From NCBI RefSeq assembly GCF_040364665.1, contig NZ_BAABWX010000001.1:558001-622000 (forward strand): a stretch of DNA of 64,000 nucleotides, given 5' to 3'. A program made the translations under genes and the position numbers. The notes beneath the pieces were generated by a model, which was not told where the DNA came from, did not search any database, and saw nothing but the letters and a program-made list of their open reading frames with translations. The stretch comes from Cognatishimia sp. WU-CL00825 (GTDB lineage: Bacteria; Pseudomonadota; Alphaproteobacteria; Rhodobacterales; Rhodobacteraceae). How positions within the stretch are numbered: the stretch's first letter is position 1; each line of letters starts with the position of its first letter. This document shows, one piece after another, positions 38,220 to 50,239 of the stretch.

Positions 38220-38636
38220 ATGAAGCTCTTTTTGCACCGTGTTCTGACAGTATTGGCGGCTTCGGCCGGCCTGTCAGCCTGTGCAGTGCAAGAGGACAAA
38301 ACCGTATCACGCGACGTGGTGGCATTTGATCCATCTTATGACGGTGTGGAAACGCGCTTGTTGGATGGCGATTTGGTCAATTTCCACGTTGAAATGCGCG
38401 ACGCAAGAGATGAAGCAGATGTTGTGGCCTATAGCGAATGTGCAGCTGCACAATACACGCTGATCCGCGGTTATGGATTTGCGCGACATCTGAGAACAAC
38501 AGTTGAATTTCAGGGTGGAATTTGGCGGGGGGATGCTGTTTACACCATCTCGTCGGCACTGCCCCGTGGTTTGAAAACCATTGACGCAGAAGTCGCGGTT
38601 TCAAGCTGCGCTGAGAACAGAATACCCACGGTGTGA
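38220..38636 (+). CDS. Predicted lipoprotein between nuoG and nuoH
   Basis: The 138-residue protein has a lipoprotein signal MKLFLHRVLTVLAASAGLSAC with Cys21 in the lipobox. The mature domain is mostly beta: LLDGDLVNFHVEMRDARDE, then VVAYSECAAAQYTLIRGYGF and GGIWRGDAVYTISSALPRG, ending EVAVSSCAEN. The block with A-Y...QY..I..YG resembles the lipoprotein at 35259, so the two may be distant paralogues; that similarity is short. It is a tight member of the operon, six bases before nuoH. No named domain recognised. Confidence 0.7.
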   Translation: MKLFLHRVLTVLAASAGLSACAVQEDKTVSRDVVAFDPSYDGVETRLLDGDLVNFHVEMRDARDEADVVAYSECAAAQYTLIRGYGFARHLRTTVEFQGGIWRGDAVYTISSALPRGLKTIDAEVAVSSCAENRIPTV

Positions 38637-38642
38637 GGACAT

Positions 38643-40576
<1,934 letters not shown>

Positions 40577-40580
<4 letters not shown>

Positions 40581-41185
40581 CCATTGCGGCGCTTGCATTC
40601 TATCTGTTTGCGATCTGTGTGATCGCGGGCGGTCTATTTACCGTGGTCAGCAAGAATCCGGTGCATTCGGTATTGTGGCTGATCTTATCCTTTATCAGCG
40701 CGGCAGGTCTGTTTGTGCTGTTGGGGGCTGAATTCGTCGCGATGTTGTTGATCATCGTCTATGTTGGGGCGGTTGCAGTATTGTTCCTGTTTGTGGTGAT
40801 GATGCTGGATGTTGATTTCGCGGAACTCAAGGCGGGCATGGCGCAGTATTTGCCAATTGCCATCTTGATCGGTGTGGTTTTGTTGATGCAATTTGGTCTG
40901 GCCTTTGGGGCCTGGGAAGAAGCAGAACAGGCTGAAGCCCTGCGTGCAGCAGTTGCACCTGAGGGTGTCGAGAACACCGCGGCTTTGGGCCTGCTGATTT
41001 ATGATCAATACTTTCTGTTGTTCCAACTGGCCGGTTTGATCCTGTTGGTTGCGATGATCGGCGCGATTGTACTGACCATCCGTCACCGTCGTGACATCAA
41101 GCGTCAGAACGTTCTAACCCAGATGTGGCGCGACCCAGCGACTGCAATGGAAATCAAAGATATTAAACCGGGGCAGGGGCTTTAA
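40577..41185 (+). CDS. nuoJ: NADH-quinone oxidoreductase subunit J
   Basis: The 202-residue membrane subunit (ND6 homologue) has five helices. [13 protein letters not shown] and the helix [22 protein letters not shown] carry the pi-bulge region important for coupling; [15 protein letters not shown] is the conserved early motif. It starts inside the end of the CMD gene (ATGA) and is followed by nuoK after 37 bases. Confidence 0.95.
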
Positions 41186-41222
41186 GCCCCCGCTGAGGAA
41201 AGAGTAAGGACCGAGGGACAAA

Positions 41223-41528
41223 ATGATCGGACTTGAACATTACCTTACCGTGGCGGCGACATTGTTCGTCATCGGTATTTTTGGCCTCTTCCTGAACCGG
41301 AAGAACGTCATCATCCTATTGATGTCGATTGAATTGATGCTGTTGGCGGTGAACATCAACCTTGTCGCCTTTTCGTCCTTTTTGGGCGATCTGGTGGGGC
41401 AGGTCTTCACGCTGTTTGTTTTGACCGTTGCCGCTGCTGAGGCTGCGATTGGTCTGGCAATTCTGGTTTCCTTCTTCCGTAATCGCGGCACCATCGCGGT
41501 CGAAGATGTCAACGTGATGAAAGGCTAA
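41223..41528 (+). CDS. nuoK: NADH-quinone oxidoreductase subunit K
   Basis: The 101-residue membrane subunit (ND4L homologue) has three helices. The glutamates in [19 protein letters not shown] and [18 protein letters not shown] form part of the central acidic proton path. The length is the family standard. nuoL follows after six bases. Confidence 0.96.
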   Translation: MIGLEHYLTVAATLFVIGIFGLFLNRKNVIILLMSIELMLLAVNINLVAFSSFLGDLVGQVFTLFVLTVAAAEAAIGLAILVSFFRNRGTIAVEDVNVMKG

Positions 41529-41534
41529 CTGAGC

Positions 41535-43646
41535 ATGGAAACGATCATCCTCTTTGCGCCTCTTGTTGGGGCCATCATTGGCGGGTTTGGCTGGCACTAT
41601 ATCGGCGAGACCGCGGCACAATATGTGACAACCGGCTTGTTGTTCTTAGCTTGCTTGCTTTCTTGGGTTGTGTTCCTGAGCCATGGGCCGGAAACACAGC
41701 ACATTCACATCCTGGATTTTATTCAATCAGGTACTCTTGATACCAGCTGGTCGATCCGTCTGGACCGTCTGACCTCGATCATGTTGATTGTTGTGACCAC
41801 GGTTTCGGCCTTGGTGCACCTGTATTCCTTTGGCTACATGGCGCATGACGAAAACTTTTCCGAGGATCAGAACTATAAGGCGCGTTTCTTCGCCTATCTA
41901 AGCTTCTTTACCTTTGCGATGTTGATGCTGGTGACCTCTGACAACCTTGTTCAGATGTTCTTTGGCTGGGAAGGCGTGGGCGTAGCGTCCTATCTATTGA
42001 TTGGTTTTTACTGGAAAAAACCAAGCGCGGGTGCGGCGGCGATGAAAGCCTTTATCGTCAACCGTGTAGGGGACTTTGGCTTTGCGCTTGGTATCTTCGG
42101 CCTGTTCATGCTGACCGGCAGTATCGACTTTGACGTGATCTTTGCCGAGGTTCCAAACCTTGTGAATAAAGAGATCACCTTCCTGTGGACCGAATGGAAT
42201 GCAGCAAACCTGCTGGCCTTCTTGCTGTTTGTCGGTGCGATGGGGAAATCTGCACAGTTGTTCCTGCACACTTGGTTGCCTGACGCGATGGAAGGTCCAA
42301 CGCCTGTTTCGGCTTTGATCCATGCCGCGACCATGGTTACCGCTGGTGTGTTTTTGGTTTGCCGTATGTCCCCATTGATGGAATACGCGCCCGAAGCCAC
42401 AGCATTCATCACATTCCTTGGGGCGACCACCGCTTTTGTGGCAGCGACCATCGGTTTGGTTCAAAACGATATCAAACGCGTGATTGCTTATTCAACCATG
42501 TCTCAGCTGGGCTATATGTTTGTGGCTGCTGGCGTTGGTGTCTATTCTGTTGCGATGTTCCACTTGTTCACACACGCGTTCTTCAAAGCGATGTTGTTCT
42601 TGGGCGCAGGTTCCGTGATCCATGGCATGCACCACGAACAAGACATGCGGAATTATGGCGGGTTGCGTAAAAAGCTGCCTTACACATTTGCCGCAATGAT
42701 GATTGGGACGTTGGCGATTACTGGTGTCGGCATTCCATTGACTCATATTGGTTTCGCAGGATTCTTGTCCAAAGATGCAGTGATTGAAAGCGCCTATGCG
42801 GGCACGGCTGGTGGCTATGCCTTCTGGATGCTGGTGATTGCCGCGCTGTTCACAAGTTTTTACAGCTGGCGTCTGATTTTCCTGACGTTCTATGGCAAGG
42901 CGCGCGGCGACAAACATACCCATGATCATGCGCATGAAAGCCCAACAGTGATGCTGGTGCCGCTTGGTGTGCTGGCTTTGGGTTCGGTGTTTGCCGGTAT
43001 GATTTGGTACGGCAGTTTCTTTGGTGACCATCACAAGGTGAACACCTTCTTTGGTATCGAAGCGCATGCGGAAGCCAGCGAACATGGCGACGACCATGCA
43101 GATGACAGCCACGCTGCCGCCAAGGATGATCATGCCAAAGCAGACAGCCACGGTGACGATCATGCGATGGCAAATGCAGCCCATGCAGAAGCGCCAAAAG
43201 GTGCGATCCACATGGCCGCAGATAACCACGTTATTGATGACGCGCACCATTCTCCAACATGGGTCAAGGTCAGCCCGTTTATCGCGATGCTGATCGGCTT
43301 TATCACCGCTTTGTGGTTCTATATCTGGGATCCGTCGATGCCGCGCAAAGTGGCAGAGTCGCAGCGTCCGCTGTATCTGTTCCTTTTGAACAAATGGTAC
43401 TTTGACGAGATCTTTGACTTTATCTTTGTACGTCCGGCCAAGGCCATCGGTGGTTTCCTTTGGAAACGTGGTGATGGCAATGTGATCGACGGCTTCTTGA
43501 ATGGCGTGGCGATGGGCATTGTGCCCTTCTTCACCAAGCTCGCAGGCCGCGCTCAGTCCGGTTATATCTTTACCTATGCCTTTGCCATGGTGATCGGCAT
43601 TGTCGTGCTCATCACTTGGATGACGCTCAGCGGAGGAGCGCATTAA
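41535..43646 (+). CDS. nuoL: NADH-quinone oxidoreductase subunit L with a His/Asp-rich loop
   Basis: The 703-residue antiporter-like subunit forms the distal end of the membrane arm and carries the long lateral helix. [52 protein letters not shown] and [22 protein letters not shown] are the conserved pump motifs with Glu/Lys/His channel residues. Unusual is residues 511-572, a soluble loop with 12 His and 12 Asp (for example [21 protein letters not shown]), preceded by [11 protein letters not shown]. Such a stretch could bind divalent metal ions; this is inference. nuoM overlaps its stop by one base (TAATG). Confidence 0.96.
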   Translation: METIILFAPLVGAIIGGFGWHYIGETAAQYVTTGLLFLACLLSWVVFLSHGPETQHIHILDFIQSGTLDTSWSIRLDRLTSIMLIVVTTVSALVHLYSFGYMAHDENFSEDQNYKARFFAYLSFFTFAMLMLVTSDNLVQMFFGWEGVGVASYLLIGFYWKKPSAGAAAMKAFIVNRVGDFGFALGIFGLFMLTGSIDFDVIFAEVPNLVNKEITFLWTEWNAANLLAFLLFVGAMGKSAQLFLHTWLPDAMEGPTPVSALIHAATMVTAGVFLVCRMSPLMEYAPEATAFITFLGATTAFVAATIGLVQNDIKRVIAYSTMSQLGYMFVAAGVGVYSVAMFHLFTHAFFKAMLFLGAGSVIHGMHHEQDMRNYGGLRKKLPYTFAAMMIGTLAITGVGIPLTHIGFAGFLSKDAVIESAYAGTAGGYAFWMLVIAALFTSFYSWRLIFLTFYGKARGDKHTHDHAHESPTVMLVPLGVLALGSVFAGMIWYGSFFGDHHKVNTFFGIEAHAEASEHGDDHADDSHAAAKDDHAKADSHGDDHAMANAAHAEAPKGAIHMAADNHVIDDAHHSPTWVKVSPFIAMLIGFITALWFYIWDPSMPRKVAESQRPLYLFLLNKWYFDEIFDFIFVRPAKAIGGFLWKRGDGNVIDGFLNGVAMGIVPFFTKLAGRAQSGYIFTYAFAMVIGIVVLITWMTLSGGAH

Positions 43647-45190
43647 TGGATAACCTTCTTTCCATTGTCACCTTCATTCCGGCGATTGCAGCTGTAATCC
43701 TGTTGGTGTTCTTGCACGGCGATGATGCGGCGGACCAACGCAATGCCAAATGGGTTGCGTTGATCGCAACAGCTATCACTTTTCTAGTCTCGCTGTTCAT
43801 TCTTGCTGAGTTTGATCCACAAGATACCGGGATGCAGTTTGTCGAAGAACGGTCTTGGTTGTTGGGGCTACAATACAAGATGGGCGTTGACGGGATTTCG
43901 GTTCTGTTTGTCATGCTAACCACGTTCATGATGCCGCTGACCATTGCTGCATCTTGGGGTGTGAATAAGCGCGTCAAAGAATATATGATCGCTTTCTTGC
44001 TGCTTGAAACGCTGATGCTTGGCGTGTTCATGGCGCTGGATCTGATCTTGTTCTACTTGTTCTTTGAAGCAGGCCTGATCCCAATGTTCCTGATCATCGG
44101 GATCTGGGGCGGGGCGAACCGGATTTACGCATCCTTCAAGTTCTTCCTATACACGTTGCTTGGATCAGTTCTGATGCTGGTCGCGATGGTTGCAATGTTT
44201 GCAGATGCGGGCACAACCGACATTCCAACATTGATGAACCACACATTTGCGTCTGAAAGCTTCTCTGTGCTGGGCATTCACGTCGTGGGTGGATTGCAAA
44301 CCCTGATGTTCCTCGCGTTCTTTGCGAGTTTCGCGGTGAAAATGCCAATGTGGCCGGTGCACACCTGGTTGCCAGATGCGCACGTTCAGGCCCCGACAGC
44401 AGGTTCTGTGGTGCTGGCGGCGATCTTGCTGAAGATGGGCGGCTATGGCTTTTTGCGCTTTAGCTTGCCGATGTTCCCGGTTGGGGCCGAAGTTCTGACG
44501 GACTTTATCCTGTGGATGTCAGCCATCGCGATTGTCTACACATCTTTGGTGGCTCTTGTGCAGCAAGACATGAAAAAGCTGATTGCTTATTCATCAGTGG
44601 CGCACATGGGTTATGTGACTATGGGGATCTTTGCGGGCAACCAACAGGGGATCGATGGCGCGATCTTCCAGATGCTAAGCCACGGCTTTATTTCTGGCGC
44701 GCTCTTCCTCTGTGTCGGCGTTATCTATGACCGTATGCACACACGCGACATTGACGCCTATGGCGGTCTTGTGAACCGCATGCCAGCCTATGCGCTGATC
44801 TTTATGTTCTTTACCATGGCAAACGTGGGTCTGCCGGGCACTTCTGGATTTGTCGGAGAGTTCCTGACTTTGATGGGGGCGTTCCAGAAAAACACTTGGG
44901 TTGCTGCGATTGCTACATCTGGTGTGATCCTGTCAGCAGCCTATGCGCTTTGGCTGTATCGCCGCGTTGTCATGGGCGATCTGATCAAAGAAAGCCTGCG
45001 CACCATCAGCGACATGAATACACGTGAGAAATGGATTTTTGCACCTTTGGTTGCAATGACGCTTCTGCTGGGTGTTTATCCTGCGTTGATCACCGACATT
45101 ATCGGGCCTTCAGTCGAGGCCTTGCTACTTAACTATGAAACCGCTTTGGCGCATGCTCCGGCTGCTGACCAAATCGCGGCATCGCACTAA
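43646..45190 (+). CDS. nuoM: NADH-quinone oxidoreductase subunit M
   Basis: From ATG 43646 the antiporter-like membrane subunit has 514 residues (ND4 homologue). [76 protein letters not shown] and [17 protein letters not shown] carry the conserved proton-channel Glu, Lys and His residues. It overlaps the nuoL stop by one base; an open frame from 43616 is not needed. nuoN follows after 14 bases. Confidence 0.96.
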   Translation: MDNLLSIVTFIPAIAAVILLVFLHGDDAADQRNAKWVALIATAITFLVSLFILAEFDPQDTGMQFVEERSWLLGLQYKMGVDGISVLFVMLTTFMMPLTIAASWGVNKRVKEYMIAFLLLETLMLGVFMALDLILFYLFFEAGLIPMFLIIGIWGGANRIYASFKFFLYTLLGSVLMLVAMVAMFADAGTTDIPTLMNHTFASESFSVLGIHVVGGLQTLMFLAFFASFAVKMPMWPVHTWLPDAHVQAPTAGSVVLAAILLKMGGYGFLRFSLPMFPVGAEVLTDFILWMSAIAIVYTSLVALVQQDMKKLIAYSSVAHMGYVTMGIFAGNQQGIDGAIFQMLSHGFISGALFLCVGVIYDRMHTRDIDAYGGLVNRMPAYALIFMFFTMANVGLPGTSGFVGEFLTLMGAFQKNTWVAAIATSGVILSAAYALWLYRRVVMGDLIKESLRTISDMNTREKWIFAPLVAMTLLLGVYPALITDIIGPSVEALLLNYETALAHAPAADQIAASH

Positions 45191-45204
45191 GGGGGCGGTA
45201 ACCG

Positions 45205-46644
45205 ATGATCACTGCTGATCTGAATATCATCCTGCCGGAAATTATTCTGGCGATTTACGCGATGCTCGCGCTTGTTGGGGCTGTGTACACCGGCAAAGAC
45301 GCAATCGCGGGCGCGTTGACTTGGCTGACGGCAATCTTGTTTGTTGGTTTGGCGGCTTGGATTGGTCTGAACGGCGAGGGCAGCAATGTTGCCTTTAACG
45401 GAATGTTCCATGACGACGGTTTTGCGCGCTTTGCCAAAGTGACAATTCTAATTTCCGCCGCAGCCGTGCTGGTGATGGGAAAAGACTATTTAGCCCGTCG
45501 CAATCTGTTGCGCTTTGAGTATCCCATTCTGATCGTTTTGTCGGTTGTCGGCATGATGATGATGGTGAGTGCAGGGGACCTCATGGCGCTATACATGGGC
45601 CTCGAATTGCAGTCTCTGTCGCTTTATGTTGTGGCGTCTTTACGTCGTGACAGCGTTAAATCCACCGAAGCTGGCATGAAGTACTTTGTTCTTGGTGCTC
45701 TGTCATCGGGCCTGCTTCTGTATGGGTCGTCTTTGGTCTATGGCTTTGCGGGCACAACTCAATTTGCCGGCATCATTCAGGCCGCTGGCGAAGGTCACAC
45801 GACGCTTGGCCTGTTGTTTGGTCTGACATTTGTGGTGTCTGGTCTGGCGTTCAAAGTGTCTGCTGTGCCGTTCCACATGTGGACACCAGACGTTTACGAA
45901 GGTGCGCCAACGCCGATCACGGCATTTTTTGCCACAGCGCCAAAGATGGCAGCAATGGCTTTGTTTGCGCGGGTTGTACATGATGCCTTTGGCGGCGTGG
46001 TTGGCGACTGGCAACAGATCGTAGCCTTGTTGTCATTGCTGTCGATGTTCTTAGGCGCGGTTGCAGCGATCGGTCAAAAAGACATCAAACGTCTGATGGC
46101 CTATTCGTCAATCGCCCATATGGGCTATGCCTTGATGGGTCTGGCTGCAGGCACCGCGTTTGGCGTGCAATCCATGCTGATCTATATGGCAATTTATGTG
46201 ACGATGAATGTGGGCACCTTCGCCTTTATTCTGTCGATGGAACGCGATGGCCAGCCGGTTACGGACATCACGGCTTTGAACATGTATTCCAAACGCGAAC
46301 CTGGCAAAGCAATTGCCATGTTGGTGCTGCTATTTTCGCTGGCGGGTGTGCCGCCGTTCCTGGGCTTTATCGGTAAGCTGTATGTTTTGCGTGCCGCCTA
46401 TGATGCGGGTCTGGCCTGGTTGGCAATTGCCGGTGTGGTCGCTTCGGTTATTGGGGCGTTCTATTACCTGCGCATCGTCTTTTACATGTACTTTGGCGAA
46501 GAGGGCGAGAGCTTAGACAAAAACCGCAGCCCTATTCTCTATGGGTTCCTGATGGCCTCTGCGGCGATCATGGCACTGGGAATTGTGAACCTGTTTGGTG
46601 TTGAAGCAATGGCGGAAGTTGCGGCAGCTGCGCTTGTCAACTAA
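45205..46644 (+). CDS. nuoN: NADH-quinone oxidoreductase subunit N
   Basis: The 479-residue antiporter-like subunit (ND2 homologue) has about 14 helices. [60 protein letters not shown] and [25 protein letters not shown] hold the conserved channel residues. It is the last gene of the complex I operon. A rho-independent terminator lies 27 bases after its stop. Confidence 0.96.
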   Translation: MITADLNIILPEIILAIYAMLALVGAVYTGKDAIAGALTWLTAILFVGLAAWIGLNGEGSNVAFNGMFHDDGFARFAKVTILISAAAVLVMGKDYLARRNLLRFEYPILIVLSVVGMMMMVSAGDLMALYMGLELQSLSLYVVASLRRDSVKSTEAGMKYFVLGALSSGLLLYGSSLVYGFAGTTQFAGIIQAAGEGHTTLGLLFGLTFVVSGLAFKVSAVPFHMWTPDVYEGAPTPITAFFATAPKMAAMALFARVVHDAFGGVVGDWQQIVALLSLLSMFLGAVAAIGQKDIKRLMAYSSIAHMGYALMGLAAGTAFGVQSMLIYMAIYVTMNVGTFAFILSMERDGQPVTDITALNMYSKREPGKAIAMLVLLFSLAGVPPFLGFIGKLYVLRAAYDAGLAWLAIAGVVASVIGAFYYLRIVFYMYFGEEGESLDKNRSPILYGFLMASAAIMALGIVNLFGVEAMAEVAAAALVN

Positions 46645-46670
46645 AGCGCTTTGCATATGAATTAAATTGG

Positions 46671-46697
46671 CGCGCCCTGACGGGCGCGTCTTTTTTG
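46671..46697 (+). terminator. Rho-independent terminator at the end of the nuo operon
   Basis: CGCGCCC-TGAC-GGGCGCG is a perfect 7-base-pair GC stem with a four-base loop, followed by TC and six T. It lies between nuoN and birA, so birA-coaX-rnj probably depend on readthrough or their own promoter. Confidence 0.85.
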
Positions 46698-46745
46698 TTT
46701 AAGGTGCCTTCGGCGAGGGTATTTGGATCAAGAACAGGAACAAGT

Positions 46746-47498
46746 ATGCAAGATTGGCCAATCGGATATGGGCGGCGCGTGCTAAAGGAGTTGGACAGCA
46801 CAAATGCCGAGGCATTGCGTGTTGCTGGCACAGTGGCGGGACCAGAATGGATTTTGGCTTTGCATCAAACTTCGGGCCGTGGTCGCCGTGGGCGCGTTTG
46901 GGAGGACCCAACCGGAAATTTCGCGGCCACCCTGTTGATGCATCCTTCGGAGACGCCTGAGAATGTTGCATTGCGCAGCTTTGTAGCAAGTCTCGCGCTA
47001 TTTGACGCTTTTGTGGCTGTCACTGGCCGCGCCGGGGCGTTTGCGTTGAAATGGCCCAACGACGTTTTGTTGAATGGTGGAAAAGTCGCCGGGATATTGT
47101 TGGAAAGTGCTGGGTTCTCAGGTGGTCAAGTGGCCCATCTTGCGATTGGGATTGGTGTGAATCTTGCGGTGGCCCCTGATGCGCAAGATTTGGAAGCAAG
47201 CGCAACACGCCCCGTGTCTGTGTTGTCAGAAACTGGTGCAGAGGTTGATCCTGAAACCTTTTTGGACGTGCTTGCATCGGCCTATGCCAAGTGGGAATTG
47301 CAGTTTGTAACCTTTGGGTTTGAGCCAATCCGTACGGCTTGGTTGGCGCGGGCCGCGCGATTAGGTGAGGTGATAACAGCACGCACTATGCGTGATGAAT
47401 ATGTCGGCACCTTTGAAACGGTAGACAATGCGGGCAATCTGGTGTTGAAGACGCCCCAAGGCGCTGTGGCGATCCCCGCAGCCGACATCTTTTTCTAA
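46746..47498 (+). CDS. birA: Biotin-[acetyl-CoA-carboxylase] ligase (no DNA-binding domain)
   Basis: From ATG 46746 the protein has 250 residues, a group-I biotin protein ligase without the N-terminal helix-turn-helix that lets E. coli BirA act as repressor. QTSGRGRRGRVW (GRGRRGR at 44-50) binds biotinyl-AMP, KWPNDVLLN (Lys102) and GGKVAGILLE complete the active site, and the C-terminal SH3-like part ends GAVAIPAADIFF. It attaches biotin to carrier domains such as the MccA biotinyl Lys. coaX follows after 13 bases. Confidence 0.93.
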   Translation: MQDWPIGYGRRVLKELDSTNAEALRVAGTVAGPEWILALHQTSGRGRRGRVWEDPTGNFAATLLMHPSETPENVALRSFVASLALFDAFVAVTGRAGAFALKWPNDVLLNGGKVAGILLESAGFSGGQVAHLAIGIGVNLAVAPDAQDLEASATRPVSVLSETGAEVDPETFLDVLASAYAKWELQFVTFGFEPIRTAWLARAARLGEVITARTMRDEYVGTFETVDNAGNLVLKTPQGAVAIPAADIFF

Positions 47499-47511
47499 GA
47501 TAGGGCAAACC

Positions 47512-48282
47512 ATGCTTTTGGCGATCGACTGCGGCAACACAAATACTGTCTTTTCCATTTGGGATGGGCAGAAATTCCTGTGCACTTTGCGCACCTCGAC
47601 CCACCATGCGCGCACCGCGGACGCCTATTTCACGTGGTTTTCGACATTGATCTCCCACTACCAGATCGAGCTGGATATCACGGAAGTGATCATTTCCTCG
47701 ACGGTACCGCGCGTGGTGTTCAATCTGCGGGTCTTTGCGGATAAGTTCTTTGGGTGCAGACCCTTGGTTGTTGGTAAACCTGACTGCAAGTTGCCTGTTG
47801 CGCCGCGCGTCGACCATGGGGTGCAGCCGGGGCCGGACCGTTTGGCAAATGCGGCCGGGGCCTATGACCGTCATGGCGGGAATGTGGTTGTCGTTGATTT
47901 TGGCACCGCGACCAACTTTGATGTTGTGGACAACGATGGTGCCTATATCGGGGGGGTGATTTCACCCGGTGTGAATTTGAGCCTGGAAGCGCTAAGCGCC
48001 GGCGCGGCCGCTTTGCCGCATGTTGATATAAGCCAGCCCACAAAGGTCATAGGGACCAACACCGTGGGCTGCATACAATCTGGTGTATTTTGGGGATACA
48101 CGGGCCTGATCGAGGGGATTATCTCGCGTATCAAGTCTGAATATGGCGCGCCGATGAAAGTGATCGGTACCGGCGGCCTGGCCCCACTGTTTGAGAAGGG
48201 TGATCACCTTTTTGATATGATCGAAGAAGACTTAACGATGCACGGGCTAACCGTGATCCACACTTATAACAAAGAAAGCTGA
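47512..48282 (+). CDS. coaX: Type III pantothenate kinase
   Basis: The 256-residue kinase phosphorylates pantothenate, the first step of coenzyme A synthesis. It belongs to the ASKHA fold: LLAIDCGNTNTVFSIWDG is the phosphate-1 motif with catalytic Asp6, GPDRLANAAGAYDRHGGNVVVVDFGTATNFD contains the family G-x-D-R and the phosphate-2 loop, and VIGTGGLAPLFEKG the adenosine motif. Type III enzymes use potassium or ammonium and escape CoA feedback. birA lies upstream and rnj six bases downstream. Confidence 0.95.
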   Translation: MLLAIDCGNTNTVFSIWDGQKFLCTLRTSTHHARTADAYFTWFSTLISHYQIELDITEVIISSTVPRVVFNLRVFADKFFGCRPLVVGKPDCKLPVAPRVDHGVQPGPDRLANAAGAYDRHGGNVVVVDFGTATNFDVVDNDGAYIGGVISPGVNLSLEALSAGAAALPHVDISQPTKVIGTNTVGCIQSGVFWGYTGLIEGIISRIKSEYGAPMKVIGTGGLAPLFEKGDHLFDMIEEDLTMHGLTVIHTYNKES

Positions 48283-48288
48283 CCTTTT

Positions 48289-49956
48289 ATGAGCAGTGAC
48301 CGTTTGATTTACCTTCCCCTTGGTGGGGCGGGTGAAATTGGTATGAACGCCTATGTCTATGGCTATGGCCCAAAGGGCAAAGAGCGCTTGATCCTGGTGG
48401 ATATTGGCGTGACTTTTGCCGATATGGAGACCTCTCCGGGGGTAGATCTGATTTTCCCGGACATGTCTTGGCTGATTGCCAACAAAGATCGCCTTGAGGC
48501 CATTTTTATCACCCATGGCCATGAGGACCATATTGGGGCCGTGGGCCATTTCTGGGATCGTCTGGGCGTGCCCGTCTATGCGCGCGCCTTCACGGCAAAT
48601 CTGGCGCGTCACAAGATGCGCGACCAAGGGCAACCGGACCAAGAGGTCGTTACGGTAAGCGCTTGGCCGGAAACGACAAAAGCTGGCCCGTTTACCGTTG
48701 GCTTCCTGCCGATTTCGCATTCTATCCCCGAAAGCGGTGCGCTGGTGATCGACACTCCTGCAGGGCGTATCATTCATACCGGCGACTTCAAATTGGACGA
48801 GACACCGATCGTCGGCGAAGCCTTTGACCCGGCACTTTGGGCGGCGGTCAGCAAAGACGGCGTTAAGGCGTTGGTGTGTGACTCTACCAATGTGTTTTCG
48901 CGTGCCGAAGGCCGTTCTGAGGCCACGGTTGGGCCAGAGATTGAGAAACTGATTTTGGCGGCACCGCAAATGGTGGCGGCGACAACCTTTGCCAGCAATG
49001 TGGCGCGGGTCAAGACCTTGGCAGAGGCAGGCGAGCGGGCCGGGCGGTCGATTTGCCTGATGGGCCGTGCAATGCGTCGCATGGTTGAGGCCGCGCTGGA
49101 AACCGGGGTTCTCACCAGCTTTCCCAAAGTTGTTAGCCCAGAGGAAGCACGGTCAATTCCGCGAGAGAATCTGATGTTATTGGTGACTGGGTCACAGGGT
49201 GAGCGCCGCGCGGCGACGGCACAGCTGGCTCGGGGCAAGCACAATGGTATCACCTTGAAAGATGGCGATACTTTCCTGTTTAGTTCGAAAACCATTCCTG
49301 GCAATGAGAAGGGTGTCATTCGTATTGTGAACCAATTGTCAGAAATTGGTGTGGATGTGGTGGATGACAGTGCTGGGCACTATCATGTGTCCGGTCACGC
49401 GAACCGGCCTGACCTGGAGCGTATGCAAGACATTGTGAACCCACAAATGGTGATCCCGATGCATGGGGAACATCGCCATCTGCGCGAACATGCCAAGCTG
49501 AGCGAAAGCAAGGGGCGCGCCAGTGTTGTGGCGGTGAATGGCACCATGTTGGAGCTGACAGGTAATGCACCCAAAGTCACAGAATTTGTAGAGACTGGAA
49601 GGACTTACCTGGACGGTTCGGTCAAAATTGGCGCGATGGATGGCGTGGTACGGGATCGTATTCGCATGGCGTTGAATGGACATGTGATTGTGAATGTCAT
49701 TCTGGACGAAGACGATGAGCCGCTTGGGGAAGCCTGGGTGGAGCTGATGGGCTTGCCCGAGGTTGGCAGCAGCCATGCACCGCTGTCAGATGTGTTGGAA
49801 GAGGACCTGACACAATTTCTGGGACGTGCTGGGGCCAAGACATTGGCAGATGACGATAAATTGGAAGAGAACCTGCGCCGGATCGCCCGCAATAGCGCGA
49901 AAACGGAAATTGGTAAAAAGCCAGAAGTCAGCGTGATTGTCAGCCGTTTGAGCTGA
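48289..49956 (+). CDS. rnj: Ribonuclease J
   Basis: The 555-residue enzyme is an RNase J of the metallo-beta-lactamase/beta-CASP family, with 5'-3' exonuclease and endonuclease activity in RNA maturation and decay. YLPLGGAGEIGMNAYVYGYG opens the domain, ITHGHEDHIGAVGHF holds zinc ligands His76, His78, Asp80 and His81, IHTGDFKLDETPIVG a further ligand, CDSTNVFSRAEGRSE and LLVTGSQGE the beta-CASP motifs, and HVSGHANRPDLERM with MHGEHRHLREHAKL the last His sites. No strong ribosome-binding site precedes the ATG, which suggests coupling to coaX. A terminator follows. Confidence 0.93.
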   Translation: MSSDRLIYLPLGGAGEIGMNAYVYGYGPKGKERLILVDIGVTFADMETSPGVDLIFPDMSWLIANKDRLEAIFITHGHEDHIGAVGHFWDRLGVPVYARAFTANLARHKMRDQGQPDQEVVTVSAWPETTKAGPFTVGFLPISHSIPESGALVIDTPAGRIIHTGDFKLDETPIVGEAFDPALWAAVSKDGVKALVCDSTNVFSRAEGRSEATVGPEIEKLILAAPQMVAATTFASNVARVKTLAEAGERAGRSICLMGRAMRRMVEAALETGVLTSFPKVVSPEEARSIPRENLMLLVTGSQGERRAATAQLARGKHNGITLKDGDTFLFSSKTIPGNEKGVIRIVNQLSEIGVDVVDDSAGHYHVSGHANRPDLERMQDIVNPQMVIPMHGEHRHLREHAKLSESKGRASVVAVNGTMLELTGNAPKVTEFVETGRTYLDGSVKIGAMDGVVRDRIRMALNGHVIVNVILDEDDEPLGEAWVELMGLPEVGSSHAPLSDVLEEDLTQFLGRAGAKTLADDDKLEENLRRIARNSAKTEIGKKPEVSVIVSRLS

Positions 49957-49986
49957 TCACAAATTCTGGGTTTGGGCTAAAACTTG

Positions 49987-50025
49987 ACCCGCGTTGCGCC
50001 TTGGGCGTGCGCGGGTTTTATTTTT
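49987..50025 (+). terminator. Rho-independent terminator after rnj
   Basis: ACCCGCG (49987-49993) pairs with CGCGGGT (50010-50016) with a smaller inner pairing GCGCC/GGGCG, followed by TTTATTTTT. It starts 31 bases after the rnj stop. Confidence 0.8.
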
Positions 50026-50042
50026 GCCTAATTGTACAAATT

Positions 50043-50067
50043 GTACGTTTCAAGCGCCGAAACGTAC
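50043..50067. repeat. Perfect 9+9 inverted repeat GTACGTTTC-N7-GAAACGTAC
   Basis: GTACGTTTC and GAAACGTAC flank AAGCGCC in the gap between the rnj terminator and the convergent DEAD-box gene. A partial repeat, TTGTACAAATTGTACG, lies directly to the left. No T-run follows, so it does not look like a terminator; its role is unclear. Confidence 0.5.
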
Positions 50068-50185
50068 GATTCGACCCATGTGGCCTGGGCGCCTGTAAGT
50101 TGAGTTTGGGGCACGGCCTACGGTCGGCGAAACCGTTGGGTTACCCAGTTCAGCCGGTATCAGCTGGTGGAATTTTAAGAGAGAA

Positions 50186-50204
50186 TTTTTGGAAAGATGA
50201 AGAT
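50186..50204 (+). repeat. Second copy of the dispersed TTTTTGGAAAGATGAAGAT motif
   Basis: This 19-base motif differs at one position from the copy at 24602-24620 upstream of mccA. The bases before it (GAGAGAA) also resemble GGAGTAT of the first copy. A CAGGCGGC/GCCGCCTG hairpin (50207-50232) follows and may serve as transcription end for the convergent DEAD-box gene, although no clean T-run is seen. Confidence 0.55.
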
Positions 50205-50239
50205 GTCAGGCGGCGCTTTGTTGGGCCGCCTGATATTCT

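Noticed and set aside
42492..43643. 383-codon minus-strand frame opposite nuoL
   Set aside because: It mirrors nuoL and is caused by codon bias of the sense strand; its His-rich sequence reflects the same His-rich segment in the other frame.
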